NCBI GenBank assembly: GCA_017402995.1
Contig: JAFQOV010000003.1
Coordinates: forward strand, 1-64,000
Direction of reading: 5' to 3'
Source of the DNA: Candidatus Gastranaerophilales bacterium
GTDB lineage: Bacteria; Cyanobacteriota; Vampirovibrionia; Gastranaerophilales; Gastranaerophilaceae
Length of the DNA stretch: 64,000 nucleotides
Below are positions 18,351-26,690 of this stretch, piece by piece. The stretch's first letter is position 1. The number at the start of each line of letters is the position of its first letter. Below the pieces are notes generated by a model. The model was given only the letters and a program-made list of their open reading frames with translations. It was not told the origin of the DNA and made no database searches. Position numbers and translations under genes: made by a program.

Positions 18351-18452
18351 TTGTCCTCACCTTATTTTCTTTTGCGTAGAAAAGTATATCATAATATGTT
18401 AAGAAATTTCAACAAATTGTGAAATATGCGCAAAATTTTTTCTTCACGATAC

Positions 18453-18496
18453 TTGTCAAATTGGATTTAAAATGTAACATAACTCATGTGTTGTTA
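18453..18496 (+). promoter_or_regulatory. Promoter and leader element of the GlgC-like gene
   Basis: TTGTCA (18453-18458), a 16-nt spacer and TAACAT (18475-18480) make a plausible sigma-70 promoter. GTAACATAA is followed after 3 nt by ATGTGTTGTTA (18486-18496); both blocks recur in the same order before the glycogen-synthase-like gene at 281-309. A shared regulator or shared mRNA element for the two genes is an inference. Confidence 0.55.
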
Positions 18497-18517
18497 TTAA
18501 TTTAGAAAGGTATTTAT

Positions 18518-20326
18518 ATGTACGTTGGTAAAATTTCACCGGTAATTTCTGGAAATTACAAAGTATCAAACACTAAAAAAGTTCAAAATGCTACATCAAA
18601 CAGCATTTCCTTAAATACAAATTTAATGGATAAAAACGTTGCAAACGCACTTAAAGCACAAGTTTCTTTTGGTTCTACAAAAGGCGTTATTGAAGGCGAA
18701 GTAGAAGGTAAAACATCTCTTTCAGCAACATTAAACGGCGACACAAGAATTAAAAATAATTTATTATATTCAATTGAAGGTTATGATATTGCTTCTGTTC
18801 AAGAAGGCGAAAAAAGAAAAATCATGATCTTAAAAGACAACAAAAAAATCATCACAGGATACATTGCAAACGATTTAGATCCAGCTACCGAAATCAAATT
18901 CAACGCAGCAAAACACAATCCTGAAATTAAAATCACAAAAGGTGACAGCACAATTCAATTGTTCGAAGGCTCAGAAATTTATGATTCTGAAGGCAAATTT
19001 GAATTTGTTTACCCTGGAAAATATTCAACATATGATTCAGCTAAAAAAGCTCCTAAATCAAACAATATTTCATTCACAGGTTTCTATTCTTCTTTATTAT
19101 GTAAAAAAGATGCAACAGTAAACGCTGTTAACAATCAAAAACCTGATAAATTTGCAGTTTCTGGTCAATATTGGGAAGAAATGGCAAATGATGACCCATC
19201 AATCGTTGGTTTAATGGGTGGTTTTGGTACTCGTTTTGCTAACATGACTGACGCAGAAAGCAATAAACCATCTTTCGTTATGCCAAACGGACAATCATTA
19301 GCTGGTGCGGCTTTTGACCTTGCTAAAAATGCAGAAAGCCTAGATTCAATTGATAAAGTTACATACTTAAACCAAATCAGCGAAAAAGATCCATCAGTTA
19401 CAAAAGCTATCGTTGAAGCTGGTGACAAAATTGTTAACATGAAGGCTTTCAATTCAGATGGTGGCGCTGTAATCCACAGTGTATTAAACAATGTTATTCC
19501 AACAGATAAACCACTTGTTATTTTGAACGCTGACACAATTACAAATGTTGACGTTTCACAAGCTTATCATAAATTAAAAACTCTTAAAAATGCAGCTTTA
19601 GTTATTCCTTCATATCCTGTTTCTGAAACAAGAGCAAAATCATTTGGTTTAATGGCTGCTGGCACAATTGCTGACGAAGTAGGCAGCAGAGAATTAACAA
19701 GCTTTGTTGAAAAACCAAAAAATCCTTCTAAAGAAGCAAAAGGTGCAATGATTAAAGATAAAACTGTAAATGGCGAACAAGCATACAGCGGAAACCCAGG
19801 TATCTATTTATTCTCTGACGCTGTATTGAAAAACTTAGATGTCATTTTACCAGTTGCTGAAGAAATCGCTTTAACTAAAAAACAAGAAGCAGCTAGAGCA
19901 AAAGGCGAAGAAATCCCTACAAGATTAAAAGATCCATTCAGCGATTCAACATTCTTAGGTAATGCTTTTGTTCCTGCAATTGTTCAACTTTGCCAAGAAG
20001 GCAGATTAATTGACGAAGACGGCAACAAAATGAAATCATATGTTGTTCCAATGAACACAGCTGTTGGTACAGAAGCAGTTTGGGATGACGTTGGTTCAGC
20101 AGAAGCATTTATTAAAAACTGTCAAGATATTGCTTACGAAACAGAAGCACACGGCACAAACGGCGCTAACAAATATTATGGTATTAAACGTTTAAGAGAC
20201 TTCCACAGAAGTACTGGTTTATATACTGGCGTTGTTTATGCTTCACCTCAAGACAGAATCAACTTTGAAGAAAAATATGCAGATGATTTTGAAATCAAAG
20301 GCAACGCATTTGTAACATGTAAATAA
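18518..20326 (+). CDS. GlgC-like sugar-1-phosphate nucleotidyltransferase with long N-terminal extension
   Basis: The C-terminal 380 residues resemble glucose-1-phosphate adenylyltransferase, which makes ADP-glucose for glycogen. Visible motifs are GLMGGFGTRF (231-240, the GGxGTR nucleotide loop), a KPSFVMP segment, LNADT (substrate/metal Asp), a segment with SFGLM and SFVEKPKNPS, and SGNPGIYLFS. The family's C-terminal left-handed beta-helix is not apparent. The N-terminal 225 residues match nothing I know and carry VSFGS (49-53) and NISFTG (183-188), the same motif as in the glycogen-synthase-like protein. The gene has an AGAAAGG ribosome binding site and its own promoter and terminator. 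Nucleotide and sugar specificity are inferred. Confidence 0.78.
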   Translation: MYVGKISPVISGNYKVSNTKKVQNATSNSISLNTNLMDKNVANALKAQVSFGSTKGVIEGEVEGKTSLSATLNGDTRIKNNLLYSIEGYDIASVQEGEKRKIMILKDNKKIITGYIANDLDPATEIKFNAAKHNPEIKITKGDSTIQLFEGSEIYDSEGKFEFVYPGKYSTYDSAKKAPKSNNISFTGFYSSLLCKKDATVNAVNNQKPDKFAVSGQYWEEMANDDPSIVGLMGGFGTRFANMTDAESNKPSFVMPNGQSLAGAAFDLAKNAESLDSIDKVTYLNQISEKDPSVTKAIVEAGDKIVNMKAFNSDGGAVIHSVLNNVIPTDKPLVILNADTITNVDVSQAYHKLKTLKNAALVIPSYPVSETRAKSFGLMAAGTIADEVGSRELTSFVEKPKNPSKEAKGAMIKDKTVNGEQAYSGNPGIYLFSDAVLKNLDVILPVAEEIALTKKQEAARAKGEEIPTRLKDPFSDSTFLGNAFVPAIVQLCQEGRLIDEDGNKMKSYVVPMNTAVGTEAVWDDVGSAEAFIKNCQDIAYETEAHGTNGANKYYGIKRLRDFHRSTGLYTGVVYASPQDRINFEEKYADDFEIKGNAFVTCK

Positions 20327-20342
20327 TAAACACTAGATATCA

Positions 20343-20374
20343 AAAACCCTCTTGTAATTAAGCAAGAGGGTTTT
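20343..20374 (+). terminator. Terminator between converging genes
   Basis: AAAACCCTCTTG (20343-20354), an 8-nt loop and CAAGAGGGTTTT (20363-20374) form a perfect 12-bp stem with A/T-rich flanks. It follows the GlgC-like gene and can serve the converging ycf23 gene as well. Confidence 0.92.
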
Positions 20375-20394
20375 ATTTTATTATTTTTTTAATT

Positions 20395-21126
20395 TTAATA
20401 TGCAAACATTTCGCGACTTGTTCTAAGAATTTCTTTATTAATTGAATTTCTGTGAGATATTGCACCAACTAATGTCATTGTAGTTGTTGAAATATGCGCA
20501 AGTGATTCGTATTTTTGCGCAATATATTCAACATCAACCGCGCAAAAGCCATTTTCAAAAACTGTTTTAATATCGTTTGCGTTTTCAAGTAAAAACGCAA
20601 ATGGAATAATTGAAGCGTTTGCAATTTCACTTAGTTCTTGAATATCTTTTATAATATTTGATGTCTCAAGGCGAATTAAATCAATGCCAAGTAGCTCTAG
20701 TTTTTTAATAAGATTTGTTTTTTCTTCTTTATTATATTCTTTTGGAATACATACGCTAATAAATGTGTCATAATCGTTTGCAAGAGCGCAAGTTTCAAGA
20801 ACAATATTATATAATTCTTGTGGGCTATACATTTTACCCTTTTTTCTTAATGAATTAAAACTACCAATTTCAATTCCATCAACTCCCCATTTTAGTGCTT
20901 CTTGCAAAGAAAAAGGGTGATTTGAAGAGGCAAAAATTGGAAGTTTTGTATGTTTTTTTGCTATTTCAAATGACTTTTTGTCACATGCGATATCAATTGC
21001 GCTGGCATGTGCATTTTGGGCGCAAGTTGCGATTAGGGCAGTTTTATTTGCGTCTATATTTGAGCCTAAAGAAAGTTTGATTGCTCTTTTTTCTCTTAAA
21101 TGTTTTTTAAAAACCTCGATTCCCAC
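20395..21126 (-). CDS. ycf23: Ycf23/DUF561 family TIM-barrel-like protein
   Basis: The sequence follows the layout I recall for Ycf23, a protein of cyanobacteria and algal plastids with no proven function: REKRAIKLSLGSNIDANKTA near the start, then 'ASAIDIACDK', 'LPIFASSNHP', 'GVDGIEIGSFNSL..KGK.YSPQELY' and a C-terminal 'AVDVEYIAQKYESL'. The fold is probably a TIM barrel. The start is uncertain. A GTG at 21126 has AAGGA 7 nt upstream. ATGs at 21132 and 21165 are alternatives, the latter with CATAAT 5 nt before it. The gene stands alone. Its presence in a non-photosynthetic genome supports the cyanobacterial sister lineage. Confidence 0.78.
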   Translation of the reverse strand: MGIEVFKKHLREKRAIKLSLGSNIDANKTALIATCAQNAHASAIDIACDKKSFEIAKKHTKLPIFASSNHPFSLQEALKWGVDGIEIGSFNSLRKKGKMYSPQELYNIVLETCALANDYDTFISVCIPKEYNKEEKTNLIKKLELLGIDLIRLETSNIIKDIQELSEIANASIIPFAFLLENANDIKTVFENGFCAVDVEYIAQKYESLAHISTTTMTLVGAISHRNSINKEILRTSREMFAY

Positions 21127-21234
21127 TGGCATTTCCTTTTTAAAAATATATTTGAATTTTAGCATAACTAATTATGGTGTGCAATGTAGTTAAAATTTCC
21201 ACGTGATAACATTTTTAAAAACAAGGATTTAAAA

Positions 21235-21930
21235 ATGTTTAAAATATACAGATTAAAGCTTATTTACTTAATAATGTTTTTTTTAATTAAGTCAAGTGTC
21301 TTTGCTTACGTTTATTCAAGTGCCGAAGAAAAAAATTTCATCGAAACTTATGAGGCAATTTTGCCTTCTATTGTTTCAATAGAAGCTGATTTAGATAGAG
21401 GTACATCAGGGGGAACAGGTTGTGTTGTATCAAAAGATGGAGTGATTTTAACAAGTTCTCATGTTGTTGAACAAGCAAAAAATATTCATGTGACCACACA
21501 TTCTGGTAGAGAATATCGAGCTGTTGTTCTTGCAATTTTAAGAAACAAAAACGATTTGGCGTTAATTAAAATTGATACTAAAGAAAACCTCCTGCTTTCA
21601 AAATTTGCCGATTCTTCTGATATTAAAGTTGGACAAAGAGTTTTGGCGATTGGTTGCCCATTTGGCTTTAAAAACACTCTAACAACAGGTATTATTTCTA
21701 GAATTGATTATGAGAGAAATAAAATTCAAACAGATGCTTCAATAAACCCAGGGTGCTCTGGTGGACCACTTTTAAACTTAAAAGGTGAAATAATTGGTAT
21801 AAACCAATCGATATATAACCCAGACAATAATCGCTCTAATATTGGAATAGGTTTTGCTCTGCCTTCAAATTTTGCGCTTGATTTTATCAGAAATGTTAAC
21901 AAAAAACTTTCCTTAAATGCGCCGTATTAA
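21235..21930 (+). CDS. Secreted trypsin-like serine protease (DegP/HtrA-type, no PDZ)
   Basis: The 231-aa protein has an N-terminal signal peptide (hydrophobic 7-24, cut probably after SVFA) and a trypsin-like domain of the bacterial HtrA type. The triad is visible: His76 in LTSSHVV, Asp107 in NKNDLALI and Ser175 in NPGCSGGPL. The usual 'GNSGGPL' has Cys in place of Asn. The protein ends after the protease domain, so the PDZ domain of DegP/DegS is absent. It would act outside the inner membrane, in protein quality control or secretion. The ribosome binding site is AAGGA. Its stop overlaps the converging mnmA by 4 nt. Confidence 0.88.
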   Translation: MFKIYRLKLIYLIMFFLIKSSVFAYVYSSAEEKNFIETYEAILPSIVSIEADLDRGTSGGTGCVVSKDGVILTSSHVVEQAKNIHVTTHSGREYRAVVLAILRNKNDLALIKIDTKENLLLSKFADSSDIKVGQRVLAIGCPFGFKNTLTTGIISRIDYERNKIQTDASINPGCSGGPLLNLKGEIIGINQSIYNPDNNRSNIGIGFALPSNFALDFIRNVNKKLSLNAPY

Positions 21931-22988
21931 AAGCTTTTTTGGATAATTCCGCCACCTAGGACAATATCATCTTGATACAAAACAACAGATTGCGCTGGTG
22001 CAATTGCGCTGATTTTGTCTTTAAATTCAACTTTGATTTCATCATCATTTGGATAAACAATTACATCAACAGGATTTGAAGCAGAACGGATTTTTGCGGT
22101 TGCTTCAAATGGTTTATTAGGATTTTCTAGAGCAATCCAATTTAGTTGTTTTGCAATTAAACCTTTTTGATATGTGTCGTTTTTAACTCCGACAACAACG
22201 CGATTTGTTTGGTTATCTATATCAATTACATACAAAGGTTCGCTATATGCGATTTTTAAGCCTTTTCTTTGACCTATTGTATAGTTAAATATGCCATTAT
22301 GATATCCTAAAACATTTCCATAACGGTCTGTGATTTCGCCTTTTTCGCCATCTGTATCAAATAAATCTGAAAAATCGCCTTTGTAAAAATCTTGACTGTC
22401 TGTTTTTTGTGCAACAGGGATATTGTTTTCAAGCGCATATTTGCGCACGTCTTCTTTTTCCATGTTGCCAACAGGAAATAATATTTCGCTTAATTCTGCT
22501 TGAGATAATCTATACAAAAAATATGTTTGGTCTTTTTTGTGATTTATTCCTTTTTTTAGCTCCCATCTGCCAGAATTTTCATTAAATTCATTTTTGGCAT
22601 AGTGTCCTGTTGCGAATTTTTCAAATTTAACCCCCATTTTTCGCGCTTTTTGGGGTAATAAGCCAAATTTAATTTTTTTGTTACATTCAACACATGGGTT
22701 TGGTGTCAAACCGTTTAGATATTGGCTTTTAAACTCCTTAAAAACAAACGAATCATATTCTTTTGACAAATCAATGAGGTGAAATTCGCAATTTACGTGT
22801 TCGCAGTTTTTAATTGCGTCTTCAATTTCTTTTTTCTTATTTGTGCCGTAACAAGAATTGCCGATAGTTAAAGTATTACCATCGTAAATTTTCATCATTG
22901 CGCCAATGATATTGTGACCTTCGCTTTTTAATTTATGTAAAACAACGGCTGAATCTACACCGCCTGAAACACCAACTAAAATATTCAT
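21927..22988 (-). CDS. mnmA: tRNA-uridine 34 2-thiolase (MnmA/TrmU), variant lacking the second catalytic Cys
   Basis: MnmA activates U34 of certain tRNAs with ATP and inserts sulfur. SGGVDS (8-13, PP-loop), NPCVECN (97-103), ATGHYAK and IGQRKGL identify the family; 353 aa is normal. The first catalytic Cys (99) is kept, but where most members have the second Cys in 'D-I/S-C-F', this one reads TDSQDFYKGD (197-206). Extra cysteines sit at 46 (NSCYGTN), 62, 67 and 102. This may be the Fe-S-dependent kind. The ATG lacks a Shine-Dalgarno; TATATT (23000-22995) ends 6 nt before it. Confidence 0.92.
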   Translation of the reverse strand: MNILVGVSGGVDSAVVLHKLKSEGHNIIGAMMKIYDGNTLTIGNSCYGTNKKKEIEDAIKNCEHVNCEFHLIDLSKEYDSFVFKEFKSQYLNGLTPNPCVECNKKIKFGLLPQKARKMGVKFEKFATGHYAKNEFNENSGRWELKKGINHKKDQTYFLYRLSQAELSEILFPVGNMEKEDVRKYALENNIPVAQKTDSQDFYKGDFSDLFDTDGEKGEITDRYGNVLGYHNGIFNYTIGQRKGLKIAYSEPLYVIDIDNQTNRVVVGVKNDTYQKGLIAKQLNWIALENPNKPFEATAKIRSASNPVDVIVYPNDDEIKVEFKDKISAIAPAQSVVLYQDDIVLGGGIIQKSF

Positions 22989-23092
22989 AAAAAAAATATA
23001 TCACAAAAGTAACGAAATAATACAAAACCCTTGATTTTTTTTATTTATTTAATATCATAATGGTAACAATATCTTTAGGAAAGGATTGAGAA

Positions 23093-23284
23093 ATGTCAGT
23101 ATATTGCGAAATCTGTGGAAAAGGTTCACTTAAAGCAGCTAAGATTTCGTTCTCTCATAAACAACATGTACACAGACAATTACCTAACTTGCAATCTGTA
23201 AAAGTTAAACTTGCAAATGGTTCAGTTAAAAAAATGTCTGTTTGCACATCTTGTATCAGAGCAGGAAAATTCACAAAAGCTTAG
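23093..23284 (+). CDS. rpmB: 50S ribosomal protein bL28
   Basis: bL28 is a large-subunit protein. The 63-aa product has the zinc-type version of the family: CEICGKGS at the N terminus and CTSCIRAGK at the C terminus supply four Cys ligands, with HKQHVHRQLPNLQ between them. An AGGAAAGGA ribosome binding site precedes the ATG. It is a single gene with its own terminator. Confidence 0.95.
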   Translation: MSVYCEICGKGSLKAAKISFSHKQHVHRQLPNLQSVKVKLANGSVKKMSVCTSCIRAGKFTKA

Positions 23285-23310
23285 GCGACAACGCAGAAAA
23301 AAGAATTTAA

Positions 23311-23349
23311 GACGGTTAAAATTAAATCTTAATTTTACCGTCTTTTTTA
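23311..23349 (+). terminator. Terminator of rpmB
   Basis: GACGGT(T)AAAATTA, a 4-nt loop and TAATTTTACCGTC pair over 13 bp with one bulged T, followed by a run of T. It ends shortly before the ribosome binding site of the glycosyltransferase gene. Confidence 0.85.
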
Positions 23350-23367
23350 GTAAAAGAGGTAGATAAA

Positions 23368-24552
23368 TTGAAGATTGGTATTTATTTAGGCGATATTAAA
23401 AAACCGAAATCCGTTGGTGATTTGACTTTTGAATTGTCTTTTGTTGATGAAATTTTATCTCAAAACACTGGACACGATTACGTTTTTTATTATTTTGGCA
23501 AGAAAAATATTTTCAAAAATACTCAAAATGCCAAATTTGTTCCTTTAAAATATTATAAAAAATTAGAAATTTCATATCACCCATTTTGCATTAAAGCCTA
23601 TAAAAAACCTTTCCAATCTTTAAATTACAAATTAAAACAAGACAAAGTAAATGTTGTTTATTTTCTTTCTCCATATTTATATGAACACATTGAAACACCT
23701 TATTTTGCTAATATTAGAGATGTTGCACACAGAATTTTGCCACATTTTCCAGAGTTTTCAACAAATCGTGTTGTTGAAAAAATGGAAAGGAAATTGAATA
23801 CTTTTTTAACTGCTGCTTCAAAGATTATTACTTGCACAAATGTTGCAAAAGAAGATATTAAAACACTTTATGATGTTATTGATGAAAACATTGTGACATT
23901 AGATATGCCTTTTCCAAATTGGGTTAAAAATATCTCGCCTGACGAAAGTGTTTTAGATAAATATGATTTATTGAAAAACAATTATATTCTTTATCCGGCG
24001 CAATTTTGGACGCACAAAAACCATATTCGACTTGTTTTGGTTGCGCAAATGTTAAAAGAGCAAAATATCAACCTTAAAGTTGTTTTTACAGGGCTTGATA
24101 AAGGAAATAAAACATATATTCAAAAACAAATAAACGAGCTTGATTTAGAAGATGATATTGTATTTTTGAATTATGTTAATCAGCAAGAGCTCGCTGCATT
24201 GTACAAAAATGCCTATACACTTTGTTATCCTTGTCTTGCTGGTCCAGATAGCATTAGCGCACTTGAAGCTATGTATTTTAATTGCCCAATTTTAATTTCA
24301 GACAACCCTGGATATATTCAACAATTGAAAAAATCAGCGCTATATTTTAATCCGCTTGATGAGGAAGATATTTTTGACAAAATTCGCATGTTAAACGACA
24401 TTGCGACAAAAGATGAAATTTTAGCCAATGGCAAAAATTTAATTGAACAATATACATTTAAAAACTATATCGATAGATTTTTGAAATTGATGGACGATTT
24501 TTACCAAACACGTTTGTGCTGGTCGCTAGATGAAAATTATACAAACAAATAG
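23368..24552 (+). CDS. Glycosyltransferase, GT4-like (GT-B fold), TTG start
   Basis: The 394-aa protein has the two-domain GT-B layout. The donor domain contains YILYPAQFWTHKNHIRLV (about 207-224; the 'P..KN' motif), VVFTG, and PCLAGPDSISALEAM followed by CPILISDNPG, which is the E-x7-E region of group 1 (GT4) glycosyltransferases. It probably builds a surface polysaccharide or glycolipid in the cytoplasm; donor and acceptor are unknown. The start is TTG, with AGAGGT 7 nt upstream and no suitable ATG. It heads an operon with the next two genes (8-nt and 1-nt gaps). Confidence 0.85.
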   Translation: MKIGIYLGDIKKPKSVGDLTFELSFVDEILSQNTGHDYVFYYFGKKNIFKNTQNAKFVPLKYYKKLEISYHPFCIKAYKKPFQSLNYKLKQDKVNVVYFLSPYLYEHIETPYFANIRDVAHRILPHFPEFSTNRVVEKMERKLNTFLTAASKIITCTNVAKEDIKTLYDVIDENIVTLDMPFPNWVKNISPDESVLDKYDLLKNNYILYPAQFWTHKNHIRLVLVAQMLKEQNINLKVVFTGLDKGNKTYIQKQINELDLEDDIVFLNYVNQQELAALYKNAYTLCYPCLAGPDSISALEAMYFNCPILISDNPGYIQQLKKSALYFNPLDEEDIFDKIRMLNDIATKDEILANGKNLIEQYTFKNYIDRFLKLMDDFYQTRLCWSLDENYTNK

Positions 24553-24560
24553 GGGATAGA

Positions 24561-25793
24561 ATGAGCTGGTTTTTTGCTATATTTTCTTTGTTTTTGATTG
24601 CTCTTTGCGTTTTTTTATTTCTTAAAAAAAGAGCAAAAAAACAAATCGAATTTAAAGGAATTGAGGATATTTTAATTTTAAAACAGTTTTATTTTAAAAA
24701 AATTTTTGAAATAAACAAACAAATGTCTCTAGCTTTTAACAAAACCAATCAAATTATTGCTTTAATTGAAAATTTTAACCCTAAAAACCCTGAGTTTTAT
24801 GATTATAAAGAGATTTCATCCTCTTCAATTATGGAAATAGAAGAGTCTAAAAATACTGTAAAAATTATTTATGCTTATATGGGCAAAGTAAATATTGCGG
24901 TTATTTCGCCTGTTAATAAAGAAGTTAAAAGTGCACTATATCTATTTTTTAAAGAGGCGCACGCAAGAGTGATTATGGAGAAATATCCTAAAAACTCGTT
25001 TGATTATATTTCGACAAGTGATTGGTGTAATAGCTATGTTTGGGCATATGACACTCAAAAAACAGCTTTTGTCTATTACAGAACAAAAGAAAAGCAAAGA
25101 ATTCATAAAATTAACCTTAAAAAAGAGCACTTTATTATTGATTTAAAATACGCATATTTTGAAGCACCAATTTTGGGCGAAGCTCAACAATTGTTTATCT
25201 ATGAAGATAATTTTTTAAGAAATGTTTTTTCTTCTTTATTTAAAGAAGTTAAAAAAACTGTCACATCAGTATATAAAAATTTAATTTTTTATGATGATTT
25301 TAATAATATTGCATATATTTCTGATGGTGAACACATGCTTTGCTCTTTGATTTTAGATGAAATTAAAGAAATCTATTTTGAAGAAAATAAGATTTATTTT
25401 GAAAAAAAACAAGATAATAAAACCTCTCAAATTATTTTGCACAAAGAAACAATAGAAGAATTTGAGAAGTTTTTAATCGACTATAATATTAGAAAAATTT
25501 CAAAGAATTTTGATACAAAGTCGGACAAATTAATTAATGTCACGCAAGATACGAAATTTATCATTGATAACACTAGAAAAAGATTAATTTATTGCGCAAA
25601 TTTGAATTCACTGGCAAATTTTAATTATTTAATCATGAGCTTTGATGAAGTTTTGCGCGCAACAGCAATGAAATCAGGGCAAACAAGTTATGTTCGTGTG
25701 CAAACAAAAAACCTTAAAAATCTTGATGTTACGTGTAAAAAGTTCGAGCTTGCTCAAATGATTGAGGCGCAAGTTAACTTGATTGTGAATTAA
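24561..25793 (+). CDS. Membrane-anchored protein of unknown function
   Basis: The 410-aa protein starts with one membrane segment (residues 3-22, FFAIFSLFLIALCVFLFL) followed by a basic KKRAKK stop-transfer, so the rest probably lies in the cytoplasm. The remainder is a mix of beta and helical stretches rich in Lys, Ile and Asn, with no motif I recognise. The ribosome binding site is AGGGGAT. It is placed between a glycosyltransferase and an acetyltransferase, which hints at envelope work but proves nothing. Confidence 0.8.
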   Translation: MSWFFAIFSLFLIALCVFLFLKKRAKKQIEFKGIEDILILKQFYFKKIFEINKQMSLAFNKTNQIIALIENFNPKNPEFYDYKEISSSSIMEIEESKNTVKIIYAYMGKVNIAVISPVNKEVKSALYLFFKEAHARVIMEKYPKNSFDYISTSDWCNSYVWAYDTQKTAFVYYRTKEKQRIHKINLKKEHFIIDLKYAYFEAPILGEAQQLFIYEDNFLRNVFSSLFKEVKKTVTSVYKNLIFYDDFNNIAYISDGEHMLCSLILDEIKEIYFEENKIYFEKKQDNKTSQIILHKETIEEFEKFLIDYNIRKISKNFDTKSDKLINVTQDTKFIIDNTRKRLIYCANLNSLANFNYLIMSFDEVLRATAMKSGQTSYVRVQTKNLKNLDVTCKKFELAQMIEAQVNLIVN

Positions 25794-25794
25794 T

Positions 25795-26295
25795 ATGAAA
25801 GTTGAATTTTTAAAAGTTTCACAAAGAAAACCTTCGCAAATTCAAATATTATCAGATATATTTGAAGAATATTTTGATATTTTATATTCTAAAATTTTAC
25901 CTATCGATACGCTAAAAACCCTTAAGGGTTTTGTTTTTGCTGATGTTTTAAAAGACGAGATTATTTTTGGCGAAAAAGAATATTATTTTATTTTGTTTGA
26001 TGAAGTTATTGTTGGTTTTTTCGAATTTGTTTTTGAAAAAGAAGCCATTTATTTAAATAATATATTTATAAAAAAAGAGTTTCAAAATAAAAATGTTGGC
26101 AAAAAAGTCCTAGATTTTACAGTTGATGTTGCACTTAAAAACGGCATTAAAACAATAGCTTCCTATGTTCCAAATGAATTAAATGATATTTTAAACTTTT
26201 TTAGAAAATTCGATTTTCAAGTTATTAAACAAAATGTTAAATATTTTGGCTCTGGGATTTCAATTTATTGCTATAAGGTTGAAAAAGAGTTATAG
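25795..26295 (+). CDS. GNAT-family N-acetyltransferase
   Basis: The 166-aa protein has the GNAT acetyl-CoA site: an IYLNNIFIKKEFQNKNVGKK segment (about 86-105), with the Q-x3-G-x-G/K loop degenerate as QNKNVGKK, followed by a helix and NFFRKFDFQVI near the C terminus ('FY...GF' in the family). The acetyl acceptor is unknown. It starts 1 nt after the previous stop, with no separate ribosome binding site, so translation is probably coupled. Its end overlaps the converging yraN by 6 nt. Confidence 0.8.
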   Translation: MKVEFLKVSQRKPSQIQILSDIFEEYFDILYSKILPIDTLKTLKGFVFADVLKDEIIFGEKEYYFILFDEVIVGFFEFVFEKEAIYLNNIFIKKEFQNKNVGKKVLDFTVDVALKNGIKTIASYVPNELNDILNFFRKFDFQVIKQNVKYFGSGISIYCYKVEKEL

Positions 26296-26649
26296 TGAAA
26301 TATTTTCAATGTGATTAATTTCTTTTACATCATTTTTGTCTAATAAAATTCCTATTGCGTCAATTTGAATTTTATCGAAATTTAATTTTTTTTGGCTCAA
26401 ATAAAATCTTGCGCATTTATAGATTGCATTTAGTTTCTGAGGGGTAATTGCCTCAAGCGGTTGTCCAAAAAGCGTTTGCGTTCTTGTTTTAACTTCAACA
26501 AAATGAATGATATTATTTTTTTGCGCAATGATATCAATTTCTGATTGTTTTGAATAATGAAAATTCATTTCAAGGATTTTATATCCTTTTTTTATTAAGA
26601 AATTTTTTGCAATTTCTTCGCCATATTTACCTGTGATTTTATTTGTCAT
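26290..26649 (-). CDS. yraN: YraN/UPF0102 family nuclease-fold protein
   Basis: The 119-aa product has the family layout: GKYGEEIAKNFLIKKGYKILEMN at the N terminus, then EIDIIAQKNNIIHFVEVKTRT, where the Asp and the E-x-K are the metal and catalytic residues of the restriction-endonuclease fold. Its cellular role is not established; it is often linked with DNA processing. No Shine-Dalgarno is present: TAAAAT (26661-26656) ends exactly 6 nt before the ATG. It diverges from gatA with 41 nt between the chosen starts. Confidence 0.92.
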   Translation of the reverse strand: MTNKITGKYGEEIAKNFLIKKGYKILEMNFHYSKQSEIDIIAQKNNIIHFVEVKTRTQTLFGQPLEAITPQKLNAIYKCARFYLSQKKLNFDKIQIDAIGILLDKNDVKEINHIENISL

Positions 26650-26690
26650 ACAATTATTTTAAGACAAATATTTTATATGGAGTAAAATTA

